Part shown: positions 7,414 to 8,004 of the stretch, piece by piece
Numbering within the stretch: position 1 is the stretch's first letter
How the letters are laid out: each line of letters begins with the position of its first letter
Assembly (NCBI GenBank): GCA_003133425.1
Contig: PKXI01000106.1
Span: forward strand, 1 to 8,004
Direction: 5' to 3'
DNA length: 8,004 bases
From: Acidobacteriaceae bacterium
GTDB taxonomy: Bacteria; Acidobacteriota; Terriglobia; Terriglobales; Acidobacteriaceae
The notes under the pieces: model-generated
Seen by the model: the letters and a program-made list of their open reading frames with translations, nothing else
What the model was told of the DNA's origin: nothing
Database searches by the model: none
Translations under genes and position numbers: made by a program

Positions 7414-7471
7414 AGGGCCTGTGAACGGCGGAGAACAAGTCTCCGTAACGTGAGCAGGCCTTGGCCTTTTT
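7414..7471 (+). terminator. Likely terminator of the receptor gene
   Basis: Starting 18 bp after the receptor stop, AGGGCCTG (7414-7421) pairs with CAGGCCTT (7455-7462), eight pairs with one G-T. It encloses an inner hairpin, CGGAGA (7429-7434) with TCTCCG (7440-7445) and a 5-nt loop. GGCC and then five T (7467-7471) follow. The short gap between stem and T-run makes it less than ideal. Confidence 0.5.
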
Positions 7472-7659
7472 CTGAGACTGATTTAAAGACAGCGTGGTGG
7501 CTAGAGTGTTCAATGAGCGCATCTTCGCCGATTCAGGCAGGGAGTGTCTGTGGGTTAGTGGTTGTGGTCTGCTTTTTTGTCTTCGAGGGTATTGCGGTCA
7601 AGCCGGGATTTACGACTGAGCTTCACGAAGAGGCTGTGCCATAACCCACACCTTTTGAC

Positions 7660-7694
7660 ACGGCCGGATCGGGGAGTTCCGGCCGTTTGTTTTG
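7660..7694 (+). terminator. Strong rho-independent terminator
   Basis: ACGGCCGGA (7660-7668) and TCCGGCCGT (7678-7686) form a perfect 9-bp GC-rich stem with a 9-nt loop, followed directly by a T-rich tail (TTTGTTTTG). It is the best terminator in the window, yet it lies 264 bp past the receptor stop. It may back up the first one or belong to whatever once occupied 7472-7650. It would also shield the IS from upstream transcription. Confidence 0.7.
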
Positions 7695-7713
7695 TTGTGG
7701 TTAGTTGGCGGGC

Positions 7714-7739
7714 TGTCAGAGGCCTTTTGTCACAGGCCT
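7714..7739 (+). repeat. Tandem 12-bp direct repeats near the IS left end
   Basis: TGTCAGAGGCCT (7714-7725) and TGTCACAGGCCT (7728-7739) differ at one base and are offset by 14 bp. In addition, GCCTTTT (7722-7728) is inverted as AAAAGGC (7740-7746). They lie 80-105 bp ahead of the transposase start, where IS terminal or transposase-binding sequences are expected. This role is inferred. Confidence 0.4.
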
Positions 7740-7818
7740 AAAAGGCAAGGTTCAGGCCGATTTTTCGAGCGTTTCCGGTGAGAGCATGCAAAGTTGTGGA
7801 GTGGCGTAGGCTGTTGGG

Positions 7819-8004
7819 ATGAAATGGACATTGAAGCTGGTTTCTGAGGTGGTTCCGGGCAAGCCCACCGAGTACGAAGTTGCCATGATTGAGCGTATAG
7901 AGAAGTTCTCTCCGGCCACCGTGGGATTGACGATAAGCGAGGGCAAGGCAATTTTGGCTGGCCTGCAGAAACAGATGGTCACAGCGCAGGTTCAACATCA
8001 TGGC
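7819..8004 (+). CDS. ISKra4-family transposase, N-terminal part (runs off the window)
   Basis: Sixty-two codons are open from ATG 7819 to the window end without a stop. The protein begins MKWTLKLVSEVVPGKPTEYE, then has IERIEKFSPATVGLTISEGKAI and LAGLQKQMVTAQV. The order short beta strand, E-V-A-x-I-E-R, S-P-x-T-x-G-L-T-x-x-E-x-K and L-x-x-x-Q-x-x-x-V is the typical start of ISKra4-type transposases, which continue with a Cys-rich zinc motif and a DDE nuclease, both outside the window. An in-frame TAG at 7807-7809 leaves ATG 7819 as the only plausible start. There is no good ribosome binding site, which is common for IS genes kept at low expression. Whether the element is intact cannot be judged here. 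Confidence 0.75.
   Translation, partial: MKWTLKLVSEVVPGKPTEYEVAMIERIEKFSPATVGLTISEGKAILAGLQKQMVTAQVQHHG

Larger units (their letters stand above)
7397..7818. other. Gene-poor region between receptor and transposase
   Basis: About 420 bp without a convincing gene. It holds a hairpin with a T-run just after the receptor stop, a frame with a short membrane-like stretch (ATG 7513 to stop 7644, weak ribosome binding site), a strong terminator at 7660-7694, and then the presumed left end of an insertion sequence. Confidence 0.6.
7714..8004 (+). mobile_element. Left part of an ISKra4-family insertion sequence, cut by the window edge
   Basis: The transposase N-terminus at 7819 and the repeat cluster before it indicate the left end of an IS. 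The exact left boundary cannot be set: no right end is in the window to compare for terminal inverted repeats, and no target duplication can be seen. The start given is the first of the direct repeats and is approximate; the true tip may lie anywhere from about 7695 to 7730. Confidence 0.5.

Noticed and set aside
1..8004. CRISPR array, tRNA, rRNA, toxin-antitoxin, phage or defence genes
   Set aside because: No spaced repeats, no cloverleaf or rRNA-like sequence, and no corresponding protein motifs were seen on either strand.

Overview
The window looks like a stretch of an Acidobacteriota chromosome, most likely a Solibacter/Bryobacter-type member of Terriglobia. The main clue is a very large outer-membrane protein with a carboxypeptidase-like regulatory domain fused to a TonB-dependent barrel (Oar type), a family hugely expanded in that phylum. 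A Tat-exported putative glycoside hydrolase lies next to it and an ISKra4-type transposase beyond that. The taxonomic call is inferred from gene content only.

Layout, left to right. Positions 122-685 (minus strand) hold the C-terminal third of a type-B carboxylesterase without its catalytic-serine half. Positions ~686-990 are a junction of gene debris: the broken 5' edge of the esterase, a short unidentified minus-strand frame, a good sigma70-like promoter facing right (774-802), and what reads as the frameshifted C-terminal tail of a DapA/dihydrodipicolinate-synthase-family aldolase. That tail stops two bases before the next gene. Positions 991-3363 (plus) encode a 790-residue Tat-signal protein with a GHL6/GH42-like TIM barrel, a beta-galactosidase trimerization-like domain and a C-terminal beta domain. 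After a 350-450 bp spacer comes the Oar/TonB-dependent receptor (plus, best start 3821, alternative 3710, end 7396). Positions 7397-7818 carry no convincing gene, but hold two terminator-like hairpins and the likely left end of an insertion sequence. From 7819 to the window edge runs the N-terminus of an ISKra4-family transposase.

How the genes may work together: the hydrolase (periplasmic or exported, folded before export) and the receptor (outer membrane) lie in the same direction and could form a small glycan-scavenging locus. The receptor would bind or import a glycan product and the hydrolase would cleave it. The substrate cannot be read from the sequence. There is no SusD-like partner, regulator or transporter in the window, and the receptor has its own long leader, so co-transcription is not shown. 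The remnants on the left and the IS on the right indicate a region reshaped by deletion and insertion. I see no CRISPR array, tRNA, rRNA, phage or defence module, and no strong case for an undescribed system.
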